Shown in pieces: positions 18,745-26,887 of a stretch of DNA of 64,000 bases (position 1 is the stretch's first letter; the number at the start of each line of letters is the position of its first letter). The DNA lies in the NCBI RefSeq assembly GCF_019793465.1, contig NZ_JAILYJ010000022.1, positions 1-64,000 on the forward strand, read 5' to 3'. The notes under the pieces were generated by a model that saw nothing but the letters and a program-made list of their open reading frames with translations, had not been told where the DNA came from and ran no database searches. A program made the translations under genes and the position numbers. The DNA is from Rhizobium croatiense. Lineage in GTDB: Bacteria; Pseudomonadota; Alphaproteobacteria; Rhizobiales; Rhizobiaceae.

Positions 18745-18809
18745 GCATCGCGCCTTGACGAAAGCCCCGGTTCGAGCGCCTGCCGCGCCCACGCGAAAGG
18801 CCTGCCACC

Positions 18810-19079
18810 ATGGGTGAAGACCAGGTCGCAGCTGAAATCGGCATGTCCGTCATGGCGACCTTCGCCTTGGCCGGCCCCATTCTGGGCCTGGCCGCGCTTC
18901 TCGGGCTGATCATCGCCATTTTCCAGGCTGCAACGCAAATCCAGGAACAGACCATCGCGCAGATCGTCAAGATTTTCGTGATCTCCATCACCCTGCTGCT
19001 GTTCGGCCGGGTGCTGGCAACGCCGCTGATCGAACATTCCGTTCATATCCTGAACGACTTCCCGACCATGGTTCAGTGA
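18810..19079 (+). CDS. rhcS: T3SS export-gate protein RhcS (SctS)
   Basis: An 89-residue FliQ/SctS-family protein with two membrane helices (FALAGPILGLAALLGLIIAIFQA and VKIFVISITLLLFGRVLA) joined by the conserved ATQIQEQT loop. It is separated from rhcR by 65 bases, the largest gap within the operon, which contains no obvious promoter. Confidence 0.95.
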   Translation: MGEDQVAAEIGMSVMATFALAGPILGLAALLGLIIAIFQAATQIQEQTIAQIVKIFVISITLLLFGRVLATPLIEHSVHILNDFPTMVQ

Positions 19080-19089
19080 GGCGGGGCGG

Positions 19090-19899
19090 ATGGGGCCGGA
19101 TCATCTTCCGCTCGTCGGCATCGAGGTCGCGGCACCGGCCGCAGCCATGCTCGGCGCCGCCCGCGCGCTCGGGATCCTGCTGATCTTCCCGATCTTCTCG
19201 CTGTTCAGCATCGTCGGCATTCTGCGTTTCGGCCTGGCAATCGGCCTTTCGGCGCCCTCCGTCGCCTTCGCCTATTCGGTGCTGGCTATCGGAGATACGT
19301 CCTGGTTCGATCTGGCCGCCCTTTCGATGAAGGAACTTTGCTTCGGGGCGCTCATCGGCATGGGGCTCGGCATTCCCTTCTGGGCGGCCCAGGCGGCGGG
19401 TGATATGACCGATGTCTATCGCGGGGCCAATGCCGCCAATCTCTTCGACCAGATCAACGCGCTGGAAACCGCGCCGCTCGGCTCGCTGATGATGTCGATC
19501 GCCCTGGTGATTTTCGTCAGCGCCGGCGGCATCATCGATCTGGTCGCGATTTTCTACAAGTCGTTCGAGTTCTGGCCGCTCTTCAAGCTCATGCCCGCCA
19601 TGCCCGACGATCCGCTCGACATGATCCTCGGTGTATTCGGCCGGCTGTTCAAAGCGGCCGGATTGCTTGCCGCCCCGTTCATGATCGTCACCTGCGCGCT
19701 CGAATTGTCGCTGGCCTTCGTTGGCCGCTCGTCGAAACAATTCCCGCTGAACGATAGCCTGCCGGCCATCAAGAACTTCGCGGTCGTGGTCATTCTCGTC
19801 ATCTACACGGCCTTTATCTCCAGCTATTTCCACGATCTCTGGATCGACGGATTCAACGAGGTGAAAGCCATGCTGGAGGTGACCCATGGCCAAAAATGA
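19090..19899 (+). CDS. rhcT: T3SS export-gate protein RhcT (SctT)
   Basis: FliR/SctT-family membrane protein, 269 residues with six or so hydrophobic segments. Conserved features include the GLAIGLSAPSVAFAY stretch, PFWAAQAAGDMTDVYRGANAANLFD and PLGSLMMSIALVIFVSAGG. It completes the R5S4T1-type core with RhcR and RhcS. A GC-rich purine site (GAGGCGGGGCGG) precedes the start, and the end overlaps rhcU by 14 bases. Confidence 0.95.
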   Translation: MGPDHLPLVGIEVAAPAAAMLGAARALGILLIFPIFSLFSIVGILRFGLAIGLSAPSVAFAYSVLAIGDTSWFDLAALSMKELCFGALIGMGLGIPFWAAQAAGDMTDVYRGANAANLFDQINALETAPLGSLMMSIALVIFVSAGGIIDLVAIFYKSFEFWPLFKLMPAMPDDPLDMILGVFGRLFKAAGLLAAPFMIVTCALELSLAFVGRSSKQFPLNDSLPAIKNFAVVVILVIYTAFISSYFHDLWIDGFNEVKAMLEVTHGQK

Positions 19900-20683
19900 C
19901 GATACCGAGGAAAAAACCCTGCCGCCGAGCCGGGTGAAGCTCGATCGGCTCCGCCGCGAGGGCCAGGTTCCCCGCTCGAAGGAAATCCCGGTTGCGATCT
20001 CCGTCCTTGCCATCGCCGTCTACGTCACCTGGGGCTTGCCTGATATCCTCGAGGATTTCACCCGCAGTTTCGATGCCGGCCTTCAGTCCGCCGCGCGAGC
20101 CGACGTCTCCGACGCCGTCACTGTCGGCTTGAGCGAAACCGGCGTGGCGCTGCTCGATCTCATCTGGCTGCCGCTTGCCATGGGTCTTGCCGCGACCATC
20201 CTGGTGTCGATCCTCGACGGGCAGGGGTTTCCCGTATCGTTCAAACATATGAGCTTCGATTTCACCCGGCTCAATCCGTTCGAGGGCATCAAGAGGCTTT
20301 TTTCGCTCGCGAGCATCGCCGAGTTCGTCAAGGGGCTCGTCAAGTTTGTCCTGCTCGCAACCGCCGGCGGCGGTGCGATCCTCTATTTCCTCAACAGCAT
20401 CTTCTGGTCGCCTCTTTGCGGAGAAGCATGCACGCTCTCCACGACAGCCCATCTCCTCGGCTCGATCCTCGTCATTGCCGCCGGCATCATGGTGGCGGCG
20501 GCGTTTTTCGATATCCGCATTTCGCGCGCGTTGTTCAGGCACGAACACCGCATGACCAAGACCGAGGCGCGGCGCGAATACAAGGATACCCAGGGCGACC
20601 CGAAGCTGAAATCGGCGCGCCGGCAAATCGGCGCGGAAATGCGCAGCAGCCCGCCGCGCAGGCAAGGATCAGGCCGGCAATGA
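19886..20683 (+). CDS. rhcU: T3SS export-gate protein RhcU (SctU), lacking the NPTH domain
   Basis: FlhB/SctU-family switch protein. The four-helix membrane part and the cytoplasmic linker (HEHRMTKTEARREYKDTQGDPKLKSARR) are intact, but the protein ends at residue 265 with SSPPRRQGSGRQ, right where the autocleaving NPTH site should follow. Family members are ~340-360 residues. No NPTH motif is found in any frame downstream, because the convergent hrpW gene begins 60 bases later. The substrate-switch domain has therefore been lost, probably by the rearrangement that joined the two operons, unless it is encoded elsewhere. Confidence 0.9.
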   Translation: MAKNDDTEEKTLPPSRVKLDRLRREGQVPRSKEIPVAISVLAIAVYVTWGLPDILEDFTRSFDAGLQSAARADVSDAVTVGLSETGVALLDLIWLPLAMGLAATILVSILDGQGFPVSFKHMSFDFTRLNPFEGIKRLFSLASIAEFVKGLVKFVLLATAGGGAILYFLNSIFWSPLCGEACTLSTTAHLLGSILVIAAGIMVAAAFFDIRISRALFRHEHRMTKTEARREYKDTQGDPKLKSARRQIGAEMRSSPPRRQGSGRQ

Positions 20684-20684
20684 A

Positions 20685-20709
20685 AAGCGGGAGCCTAAGC
20701 CGCCCGCTT
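20685..20709 (+). terminator. hairpin just after rhcU
   Basis: Inverted repeat AAGCGGG (20685-20691) and CCCGCTT (20703-20709) two bases after the rhcU stop, followed by GATCTTCGCTTT. A modest terminator for the plus-strand T3SS operon. Confidence 0.4.
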
Positions 20710-20734
20710 GATCTTCGCTTTGCGGTTCCGGTGG

Positions 20735-20755
20735 TCGGGCGTCTCAGACGCCCGA
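20735..20755. terminator. bidirectional hairpin between rhcU and hrpW
   Basis: TCGGGCGTCT and AGACGCCCGA are perfect inverse complements around a single base; a realistic form has an 8-bp stem and a 5-base loop. The hairpin straddles the hrpW stop codon (20744-20746) and lies between the two convergent operons, fitting a shared terminator. No long T-run on either side. Confidence 0.55.
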
Positions 20756-21667
20756 TTGGTTGTCACCTACACGCGTCCAGTTCTTCACATCGTCCAGCGT
20801 GATATCGGAGAGGAACGTCACGCTGGCAAGTGAGCTGTCGGTGCGGAAGACGTTGCTGCCGTGGGAGAACGCCCCGCCATCGATGGTGACGTCGGCGTCG
20901 ATCTGCTTGCCGCCGTTGGTGCGCACGAGCGTGGTAAAGCCGTCAGCGACGAAATCCTTCAGATAGAACCTCGTGTCGGCATTGATCTGGAAGATCTTGT
21001 CGGTCGCGCCCTTGGCGGAGCCACCGATAATAGTGATGTCGCCGGCGCTTTTTACCGTCAGCGCATCCTCGCCGACATTCTGCCAATTGACGTTTTCGAG
21101 CGTCGCGCCGTCATAGACGTGGATTCCGTCGGCGCCATTCTCGCCGAGATCGACATTCTTGAGCGTCGCGCCGTTCTTGAGAATGAACAGCGGCGATTGG
21201 GTTTCGGACTGGCCGCCATCGCCGAGCTTGGACGAGGCCGTATAGGTCGCGCCCTTGCCGTCGAACACGCCGCCATCCACGACGATCGGCTCGTTGACGA
21301 CGATGACGCTGCCCTCTTTCGAGAGGTCGGGTTTTTCCGTCGTGGTCTGCAAAGTCGTGGCCTGTTTCTCGTCGGATGGATCCACCTTCTTGGAGTCGGA
21401 TTGCCAGTTGATGTGCTTGCGCAGCAGATCCTTGGGGTCGGAATCCATGCCGTTTTCCGACGTTTCCCGCGAATTCGGCACATAGGAGGTCAGTGTCGGC
21501 GGGTTGCCGGAGAAATCTTCGAAGGGCGAGACCTTGCGGGTTCGGATGGTGGTGAAATCCGTGTCGGCCCTATTGCTGCCGCCAAGGCAATCGGACTCAA
21601 GGTCGAAACGGGAGGTTCTGTCGAAGTCTATGGGCCTTTGTCCATCTACGCCACACATTGCATTCAT
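20744..21667 (-). CDS. hrpW: HrpW-like pectate lyase (family PL3) secreted protein
   Basis: Likely T3SS-secreted protein acting on plant cell wall pectate. The first ~100 residues are polar and disordered with Ser/Thr/Asp richness, as in HrpW harpins. The rest is a PL3 parallel beta-helix: VIVVNEPIVVDGGVFDGKG, ATLKNVDLGENGADGIHVYDG and ATLENVNWQNVGEDALTVKS carry the conserved Asp/Gly core residues of the family. 307 residues. It begins 33 bases after rhcV ends and is the last gene of the pilin-sctD-rhcV operon. Whether it is catalytic is not certain, since several HrpW proteins bind pectate without cleaving it. Confidence 0.88.
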   Translation of the reverse strand: MNAMCGVDGQRPIDFDRTSRFDLESDCLGGSNRADTDFTTIRTRKVSPFEDFSGNPPTLTSYVPNSRETSENGMDSDPKDLLRKHINWQSDSKKVDPSDEKQATTLQTTTEKPDLSKEGSVIVVNEPIVVDGGVFDGKGATYTASSKLGDGGQSETQSPLFILKNGATLKNVDLGENGADGIHVYDGATLENVNWQNVGEDALTVKSAGDITIIGGSAKGATDKIFQINADTRFYLKDFVADGFTTLVRTNGGKQIDADVTIDGGAFSHGSNVFRTDSSLASVTFLSDITLDDVKNWTRVGDNQSGV

Positions 21668-21700
21668 CCCCAGTTGGTCTCGTCTACTTCACTTGCTCTA

Positions 21701-23632
21701 TCAGCCCGGCCTTTGTTTGGAGCCGGCAGCGTTCCGGATTTGCCCGATCTCTCCGATGGTTTCGATCGTTATATCCCTGTCGATCTCCTCCGCCGCCAGC
21801 ACCGGAATGCGGCAGTTGTGGTGGATCATCAGCGTCTGGGTGAGCAGGCGCCACTCGCCCGGCACGATGATGATGGGATCGTATCCCCGCTCGTTGGCGT
21901 CCTCGAGAGCCTGCCTGGCTTTCTCGGCCAGCAGGCGCAGCCTTTCGGCTATCTCGATCTTCTCGGTCGCTCCAGCGGCGTCATAGGAGCGGATGAAGTG
22001 GTCCCATTCGGCGGGAAGCACCAGCGCCGGCAGCAATCCGCGCCGGTCGAGAAGCCCGAAGGCGATCTGCTTGACCAGCGCGGCGCGCGCCATTTCGGCC
22101 AGGGCATCCGGCGCGTGATCGGTGCCGGCGTGCAGCATCACTTCCAGCAGTCCGCGCGGCTGGGAAAGCGTCACGCCGGAATCCAGCAGGCGTCTGACGA
22201 CCGCGACCGTCAGCATCAGCGGCACCTGGGTGGCGACGTCGATCGCCAGTTTGCCGAGACGCGGTTCGAGGCTGCCCAGCCATTGTGCCGCGTCGTCGAC
22301 GCTGAACAGGGCGCCGATATGGCGGCGGACGATGCGCACGATGCCGTCGGCAATCTGTTCGGCCGTCCGTTCGGGACCGCAGCTGACGAGACCGGCGGGC
22401 ACGTTTTCGACCTGAAGGTGGATCAGATCCTCGGCCATGCGGGGATCGGCGTTGAACGTCGGCACCGTCACGGAGACGCCGACGGCGCGCGCCGCCATGC
22501 GGATCCGCCCGTCCAGCATTTCGCCGAGTCGCATCGCCTCAAGCCGCGCCAGCGTTTCCACCGCGACGGTGGCGATGACGGGATCGCCATATTTCGTCCT
22601 GTCGAGCGGATAGGAATTGGCGCTTTCCACGGCATTCGCCGATGCGGCCGCGGCTGGGCCGGCGCGCCGGCGATGCACCATGAAGGCAAGGCCCGCCAGA
22701 CACAGGCCGATCGCGCCGAGCACGCCTGTGGGAAATCCCGGCACGAAGCCCGCGCAGATCGTCAGCGCCGCCGCAATCGCCAATGCACGGGGCTCCCGGA
22801 AGAGTTCGCGGCCGATATCGCTGCCGAGACTGCCGTTGCCGTCATCGGACACGCGGGTCACGACGATACCGGCCGAGACTGCCATCAGAATGGACGGAAT
22901 CTGCGACACCAGACCGTCGCCGATCGACAGCAGCGTATAGAGATGGGCGGCCTCGGCGAAGCTCAGGCCCTTCTGGAAGATACCGATCGCCAGGCCGCCG
23001 ATGAGATTGACGGCGACGATCACCAATCCTGCGACCGCATCGCCCTTGACGAAGCGCATGGCGCCGTCCATCGCGCCGAAGAACTGGCTCTCCTGTTCGA
23101 GACGCGACCGGCGCTTCTGCGCGGCTTCCGTGCTGATATGGCCGTTGCGCAGGTCGCTGTCGATGGCGAGCTGCTTGCCCGGCATGGCGTCGAGCGTGAA
23201 ACGGGCGCCGACCTCGGCGATGCGCTCGGCGCCCTTCGTCACCACGATGAACTGCACCAGCGCCACGATCAGGAAAATGATCAGCCCGACGACGACATTT
23301 CCCGCAACGACGAAATCGCCGAAGGCCATGATGATCTCGCCGGCATCGGCGTCCGCCAGCACGAGCCGGGTCGAGGAAATCGTCAAGGCCAGGCGGAACA
23401 GCGTGCCGATCAGAATGACCGCGGGAAAGGTCGAGATTTCAAGCACGCTCTTCAGATAGGTCGTGGTGATCAGCACCACGAAAGCGAAGGAGAGATTGAA
23501 AGCGATCAGCACGTCCAGAACGATTGTCGGAAGCGGCAGCACCAGCATCGTCACGACGGAGGCGAAAAAAACCGCAAGCAGCATATCGGTGCGCTGCGCA
23601 AGCATGGCGAAGGCGGATGACCTTACCTTCAT
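21701..23632 (-). CDS. rhcV: T3SS export-gate protein RhcV (SctV)
   Basis: Large export-gate subunit of the FHIPEP family, 643 residues. The N-terminal half has multiple membrane helices and the family blocks TLFRLALTISSTRLVL, FIVVTKGAERIAEVGARF and LDAMPGKQLAIDSDLRNG; the C-terminal half is the cytoplasmic nonameric-ring domain, with the LPAEWDHFIRSY region near its end. Length is within the family range. Starts 23 bases after sctD ends, in the same minus-strand operon. Appears intact. Confidence 0.96.
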   Translation of the reverse strand: MKVRSSAFAMLAQRTDMLLAVFFASVVTMLVLPLPTIVLDVLIAFNLSFAFVVLITTTYLKSVLEISTFPAVILIGTLFRLALTISSTRLVLADADAGEIIMAFGDFVVAGNVVVGLIIFLIVALVQFIVVTKGAERIAEVGARFTLDAMPGKQLAIDSDLRNGHISTEAAQKRRSRLEQESQFFGAMDGAMRFVKGDAVAGLVIVAVNLIGGLAIGIFQKGLSFAEAAHLYTLLSIGDGLVSQIPSILMAVSAGIVVTRVSDDGNGSLGSDIGRELFREPRALAIAAALTICAGFVPGFPTGVLGAIGLCLAGLAFMVHRRRAGPAAAASANAVESANSYPLDRTKYGDPVIATVAVETLARLEAMRLGEMLDGRIRMAARAVGVSVTVPTFNADPRMAEDLIHLQVENVPAGLVSCGPERTAEQIADGIVRIVRRHIGALFSVDDAAQWLGSLEPRLGKLAIDVATQVPLMLTVAVVRRLLDSGVTLSQPRGLLEVMLHAGTDHAPDALAEMARAALVKQIAFGLLDRRGLLPALVLPAEWDHFIRSYDAAGATEKIEIAERLRLLAEKARQALEDANERGYDPIIIVPGEWRLLTQTLMIHHNCRIPVLAAEEIDRDITIETIGEIGQIRNAAGSKQRPG

Positions 23633-23655
23633 GATCCGGCTTCCGACGCCATCGC

Positions 23656-24624
23656 CTATTCTTGTTCGCTGCTGGAAATTTCGGCGAGCTTCGGCTCGGC
23701 ATTGCCGGCAGAGGCGAAATTGACCGTATCGTCCTCACTGTCACGGGAAACGATCATCTGGTCTTTGCCGATCTCCTTGATGCGCCAGCCGCTCGAAACG
23801 ACATCGCCTTCCTCGTAGCGGCGGCCGTCGGAGCCGATGATGAACCTGACGGGCGTATAGCCGGCGGCGGCAACGAAGCCGTCGAGACCGGAAGAGAGGG
23901 CGGTGAGATCGACGATGGAAACGGAACCGCGCCGGCTCATCGAGGCGATGATGCTGCGCAGCTTGGTCTTGTCGGGCAGGCCGAGAGGCCGCGATCCTTC
24001 GCCGATGCGAATTTCGTCGGCGGTGGCGACGATGCTCAGATCTTGGGGAAGCTGCGCCATACGAATGGCCTGGCGGATTTCGGCCGCGATCGCCGCCGCC
24101 GCCGGCGCCGGTTCGGGTGCGGCGGAAACCCTGACGAGCGGGGCTTCGTGAGCCGGCGCATCGCTGTTGTAAAGGCCGGCCAGCAAAAGCAACGCCGCCA
24201 GCCCGAGAAGGCCGGCAGCCGCAATCCGGCGCGGCGCGAACCGCACGCGCCCGGCGCCGAGACCTTCGAGCTCACAGATCGTGCCGTCGAAGGAGATGGT
24301 CTGTCTCTTCGTAAGGGTCATTGTCCGATCGCGCGGGATGGAACGACCGTCGATCACGACGTCATCCCGCAACGCGGTCAACGACACCGTGTCGGAGCCG
24401 CGGGAGCGCTGCAGACTGATGGCAAAGGCGGGTTCCGGTTTGGCGCCTAGGACGATCAGGTCACAATCGGCGCTGCCGCCGACCACCTGCCGCTCTGTCG
24501 TCAGCGGCAGATTGGAGCTGCGCCCGGCGCGCGTGATGCGCAAGACCGGTCCGCCGCTGCCTGACGCAGCGTTGCCGGCGTTACCTCTGAATGTCGGCGA
24601 AGAGGAATCTAGATCCATAACCAT
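23656..24624 (-). CDS. T3SS inner-membrane-ring protein SctD (YscD/HrpQ-like)
   Basis: Bitopic ring protein that surrounds the RhcJ ring. A cytoplasmic FHA-like domain (residues ~25-120: VVGGSADCDLIVLG, VVIDGRSIP, ISFDGTICELEG) is followed by a single membrane helix at ~134-152 (AAAGLLGLAALLLLAGLY) and a periplasmic part with small ring-building-like alpha/beta segments. 322 residues, in the usual range for rhizobial forms. It lies between the pilin-candidate gene and rhcV. Confidence 0.85.
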   Translation of the reverse strand: MVMDLDSSSPTFRGNAGNAASGSGGPVLRITRAGRSSNLPLTTERQVVGGSADCDLIVLGAKPEPAFAISLQRSRGSDTVSLTALRDDVVIDGRSIPRDRTMTLTKRQTISFDGTICELEGLGAGRVRFAPRRIAAAGLLGLAALLLLAGLYNSDAPAHEAPLVRVSAAPEPAPAAAAIAAEIRQAIRMAQLPQDLSIVATADEIRIGEGSRPLGLPDKTKLRSIIASMSRRGSVSIVDLTALSSGLDGFVAAAGYTPVRFIIGSDGRRYEEGDVVSSGWRIKEIGKDQMIVSRDSEDDTVNFASAGNAEPKLAEISSSEQE

Positions 24625-24677
24625 CTTGTTCCCGAACCGTCCGTCGAGCGGCTTTTATTGTCTTCGAAAGCGGGGAA

Positions 24678-24701
24678 GCGAGACGGGCGAACCCGTCTCG
24701 C
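24678..24701 (-). terminator. strong intercistronic hairpin after the pilin-candidate gene
   Basis: A perfect 10-bp stem, GCGAGACGGG and CCCGTCTCGC, closed by the four bases CGAA, starting 11 bases after the pilin-candidate stop and before sctD. There is no T-run, so it more likely stabilises the upstream mRNA or partly terminates, raising pilin expression over the downstream ring genes, a common arrangement for needle genes. Confidence 0.65.
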
Positions 24702-24712
24702 CATTGTTTCAA

Positions 24713-24871
24713 TCAGCCTGGGCCGATCTTCTTGATGGCGTTTGCGACGCCGTTGATCTTGGTGATTTCGGTTGCAACCTTCAGGCTCTGCTCGGTCGCT
24801 TCGTTCTGGGCCGACTTGAAGGCGGAAATCGCCGAGCCGATGCCCGCATCAAGTGTCGAAGTACTAGCCAT
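24713..24871 (-). CDS. 52-residue T3SS pilin/needle candidate (NopA/HrpA-like)
   Basis: A very short gene with an excellent Shine-Dalgarno (AAGGAG, 8 bases before the ATG). The product begins MASTSTLDAGIGSAISAFKSA and ends VANAIKKIGPG; it is one long Ser/Ala/Gln/Thr-rich amphipathic helix without Cys or aromatic residues except one Phe. This is the composition of Hrp-type pilins such as NopA and HrpA. It heads the operon with sctD, rhcV and hrpW, faces rhcC1 divergently, and is followed by a strong hairpin. Assignment is by size, composition and context. Confidence 0.65.
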   Translation of the reverse strand: MASTSTLDAGIGSAISAFKSAQNEATEQSLKVATEITKINGVANAIKKIGPG

Positions 24872-25125
24872 GTCTTGAACTCCTTGCATGGTTTTGGCGG
24901 CCAGAGCCTTGCAGAATTCAAGATCGAATTCAATAGCTTATGTTAAAAAGTTATTAATTCGCGATATGTACAACAAATGCGCGAAATGGATATCCGTCCT
25001 GTTCCCAGAGGACCGATGATCTGCAACAGTAGATCGGATAATTATTAATAGACTGGATTCCGTACTCACTGCCTGCCTTCGTTCATTAGTTGTCGGGCGA
25101 TATCCGGATCGTGAGGTAAACTCAG
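24872..25125. promoter_or_regulatory. divergent promoter region between pilin candidate and rhcC1, with CtrA-like box
   Basis: This 254-base AT-rich gap must carry promoters for both directions. TTAAAAAGTTATTAA at 24943-24957 fits the TTAA-N7-TTAA pattern also seen before the main T3SS operon (12864) and the last chemoreceptor (62025). No tts box, hrp box or sigma-54 site was recognised. Confidence 0.45.
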
Positions 25126-25674
25126 ATGTTTGCGCGTTTTGTTTACATGGCCGCTATCGGACTGCTGGCCTCCTTTCCTCCATCGGCCGGCGCCAGCGAG
25201 CGGGAGGTGCGCCTGGATGTCGTCTCCCTGCCGCTTGGCGAAGTTGTCCAGACGCTGTCCTTCATGTCCGGCATCCCGGTCACGACAGTCGGGACGCTGA
25301 GCGGCAAGGTCGAGCACTGGTCCGTCCGGGAAAGCGGAGCCAAGGCCTTCGTCAAGCTTGGCGATGCCAGCAATCTCTTCGTCGCCTATGACGGCAGCCG
25401 CATCATCATCGCGCCGAAGCAGGAGGTCTCCACCGTCGTCCTCGATCGCGGCGGCCGCAGCTGGAAGACCGAGCAAAACGCCATTCGCGCGCTGTTCCCG
25501 CTGCTGCCGGACGATGCGCTGCGTGAAGATCCCGCCAGCGGATTGGTGCTGGTGCGCGGGCCCGCGGTCTTCACCAAGGCCGTCGAAGACGTGCTGAGCC
25601 GGCCGCAAGCCGACAGCATCAAGGTCATCAAGGGCGGCCAGTTGGAAGTCCTGACGACGAACAACGGTGCCTGA
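25126..25674 (+). CDS. rhcC1: T3SS split-secretin N-terminal protein RhcC1
   Basis: A 182-residue exported protein with a cleavable signal (MFARFVYMAAIGLLASFPPSAGA) and the N0/N1 periplasmic domains of a T3SS secretin: RLDVVSLPLGEVVQTLSFMSGIPV and LVLVRGPAVFTKAVEDVLSR. In rhizobia the secretin is split into RhcC1 (this part) and RhcC2 (the membrane pore). The reading frame ends before the pore-forming domain and no RhcC2 gene is seen in this window. GAGGT lies 8 bases before the start. Confidence 0.88.
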   Translation: MFARFVYMAAIGLLASFPPSAGASEREVRLDVVSLPLGEVVQTLSFMSGIPVTTVGTLSGKVEHWSVRESGAKAFVKLGDASNLFVAYDGSRIIIAPKQEVSTVVLDRGGRSWKTEQNAIRALFPLLPDDALREDPASGLVLVRGPAVFTKAVEDVLSRPQADSIKVIKGGQLEVLTTNNGA

Positions 25675-25683
25675 GCGGCTGAT

Positions 25684-26097
25684 ATGAAGGCGCTGAAGTC
25701 TCTCAGGCAGTTGCTGGAGATCCGCAGCCTGCGGGCGGATAATCTTTCCCGCAGCCTCTCTGAGGCGCGGGCGGACGCCGAAAACGCGCGGGAGCGGGAA
25801 ACGGAAGCCTCCGAAGCGCTCGACATCGCGGCAAGCCTGGCCGCCGGCAATCCTGTCGTCGACGCATTGCGCAAGAGCGGCGCTATCTCCGCCGCCGAGC
25901 TTCAGGACGCGCTGATGCGACAATCCGTATTGCGCAGCCATGAAGCCGTTGCCGGCCTATCGCTTGCGCAGCGCAAAGCCGACCGGCTGGCTGCGCAAGA
26001 GCGGGCAGAACACGTCGCCGCCGATTTTTCGCGGGCACAGAAGGCGGTATTGCGCACCGAATTTTCGCTTGAAGCAGCGGAGAAAATCGACCGGTAG
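25684..26097 (+). CDS. T3SS stalk/coiled-coil protein (SctO-like)
   Basis: A 137-residue, almost entirely helical charged protein rich in Arg, Glu and Ala (LRQLLEIRSLRADNLSRSLSEARADAENARERE), the pattern of SctO/FliJ proteins that connect the ATPase to SctV. It follows rhcC1 by 9 bases. Sequence conservation in this family is very low, so the call is by composition, size and place. Confidence 0.6.
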   Translation: MKALKSLRQLLEIRSLRADNLSRSLSEARADAENARERETEASEALDIAASLAAGNPVVDALRKSGAISAAELQDALMRQSVLRSHEAVAGLSLAQRKADRLAAQERAEHVAADFSRAQKAVLRTEFSLEAAEKIDR

Positions 26098-26101
26098 GGA
26101 G

Positions 26102-26599
26102 CTAAGAACCAGCAGATGAACCAACCGGCTTCTGTTCTTCCATCTCTTCCTCGACAATCGAGCTGACGAGGGCAACGACCCGGCTGCGCACACGCGGAGA
26201 AAGGAGCAAAACGTCGTCTATCAGACGCCGTCCCTCCGCCGTGGAAATGTAGGCAATCTTCTCATCGATCTCTGTTATGATTTGCTGGCCCTGAGTGGTT
26301 TCGGGATCTGGAAGACCTTCGAAAAACCTCGAAACAGGGATCTTGAGGCAATTGGCAAGCTCGTAGAGCATCGAAGCGCTGACGCGGTTCTTACCGCTTT
26401 CATATTTTTGTACCTGCTGCAAACTGACCCCGATGCCGGCGCCGAGATCCCCTAGGGATACATTCGACTGCATTCGGCGGATACGGATTTGCTGTCCGAC
26501 ATGCCGATCAACTGGATGCACCAACTCGCGCGCTACATTCGACTGTTCGGCTTGCGCAGGCCTCGAAGTCCGGACCTGTGCTGCTGCATAGCGCTTCAT
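26102..26599 (-). CDS. Xre-family regulator (PraR-like HTH)
   Basis: A 165-residue DNA-binding protein. The HTH covers residues ~30-90: HVGQQIRIRRMQSNVSLGDLGAGIGVSLQQVQKYESGKNRVSASMLYELANCL, very like the PraR group of rhizobial Xre regulators, followed by a short helical tail. I use the ATG at 26599 (MKRYAAAQVRTS); the frame stays open much further upstream but without HTH-like sequence. It ends 4 bases from the convergent SctO stop, so it could regulate the island, though nothing in the sequence proves that. Confidence 0.8.
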   Translation of the reverse strand: MKRYAAAQVRTSRPAQAEQSNVARELVHPVDRHVGQQIRIRRMQSNVSLGDLGAGIGVSLQQVQKYESGKNRVSASMLYELANCLKIPVSRFFEGLPDPETTQGQQIITEIDEKIAYISTAEGRRLIDDVLLLSPRVRSRVVALVSSIVEEEMEEQKPVGSSAGS

Positions 26600-26887
26600 G
26601 GTGGACACCCCGATGGAGAGTTTCACGCGGTGCGCCCCCGCTGAAAACTCGCTAAACCCACTGATCGGGGAGTTGGAAACCGTACACGACGGTCCTGTGG
26701 CCTTTAGTTCCGAGGAACCTGGACATACGCCACAGGCTCCTCGACCGAAGGTCAAGGAGTGTGATGCCGTTACGGCCGGCATCAACCACGTGTAGGGGTT
26801 TCCACACCCCAGGGCAGCGCGTACTGCCCTATCGAAAAAGATAGCGGGAATCCGCCCGCTGCGCAACCGAATTCTTTACAAGATTCA

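Noticed and set aside
20861..23620. Very long open frame (919 codons) on the plus strand opposite rhcV and hrpW
   Set aside because: It is antisense to two clearly recognisable genes, is rich in His/Arg/Asp as expected for a GC-rich shadow frame, and matches no family.
24872..25125. tts box or hrp box in T3SS promoter regions
   Set aside because: No segment matched the TtsI or HrpL consensus patterns I know, here or before 6983, 9813 or 12960.
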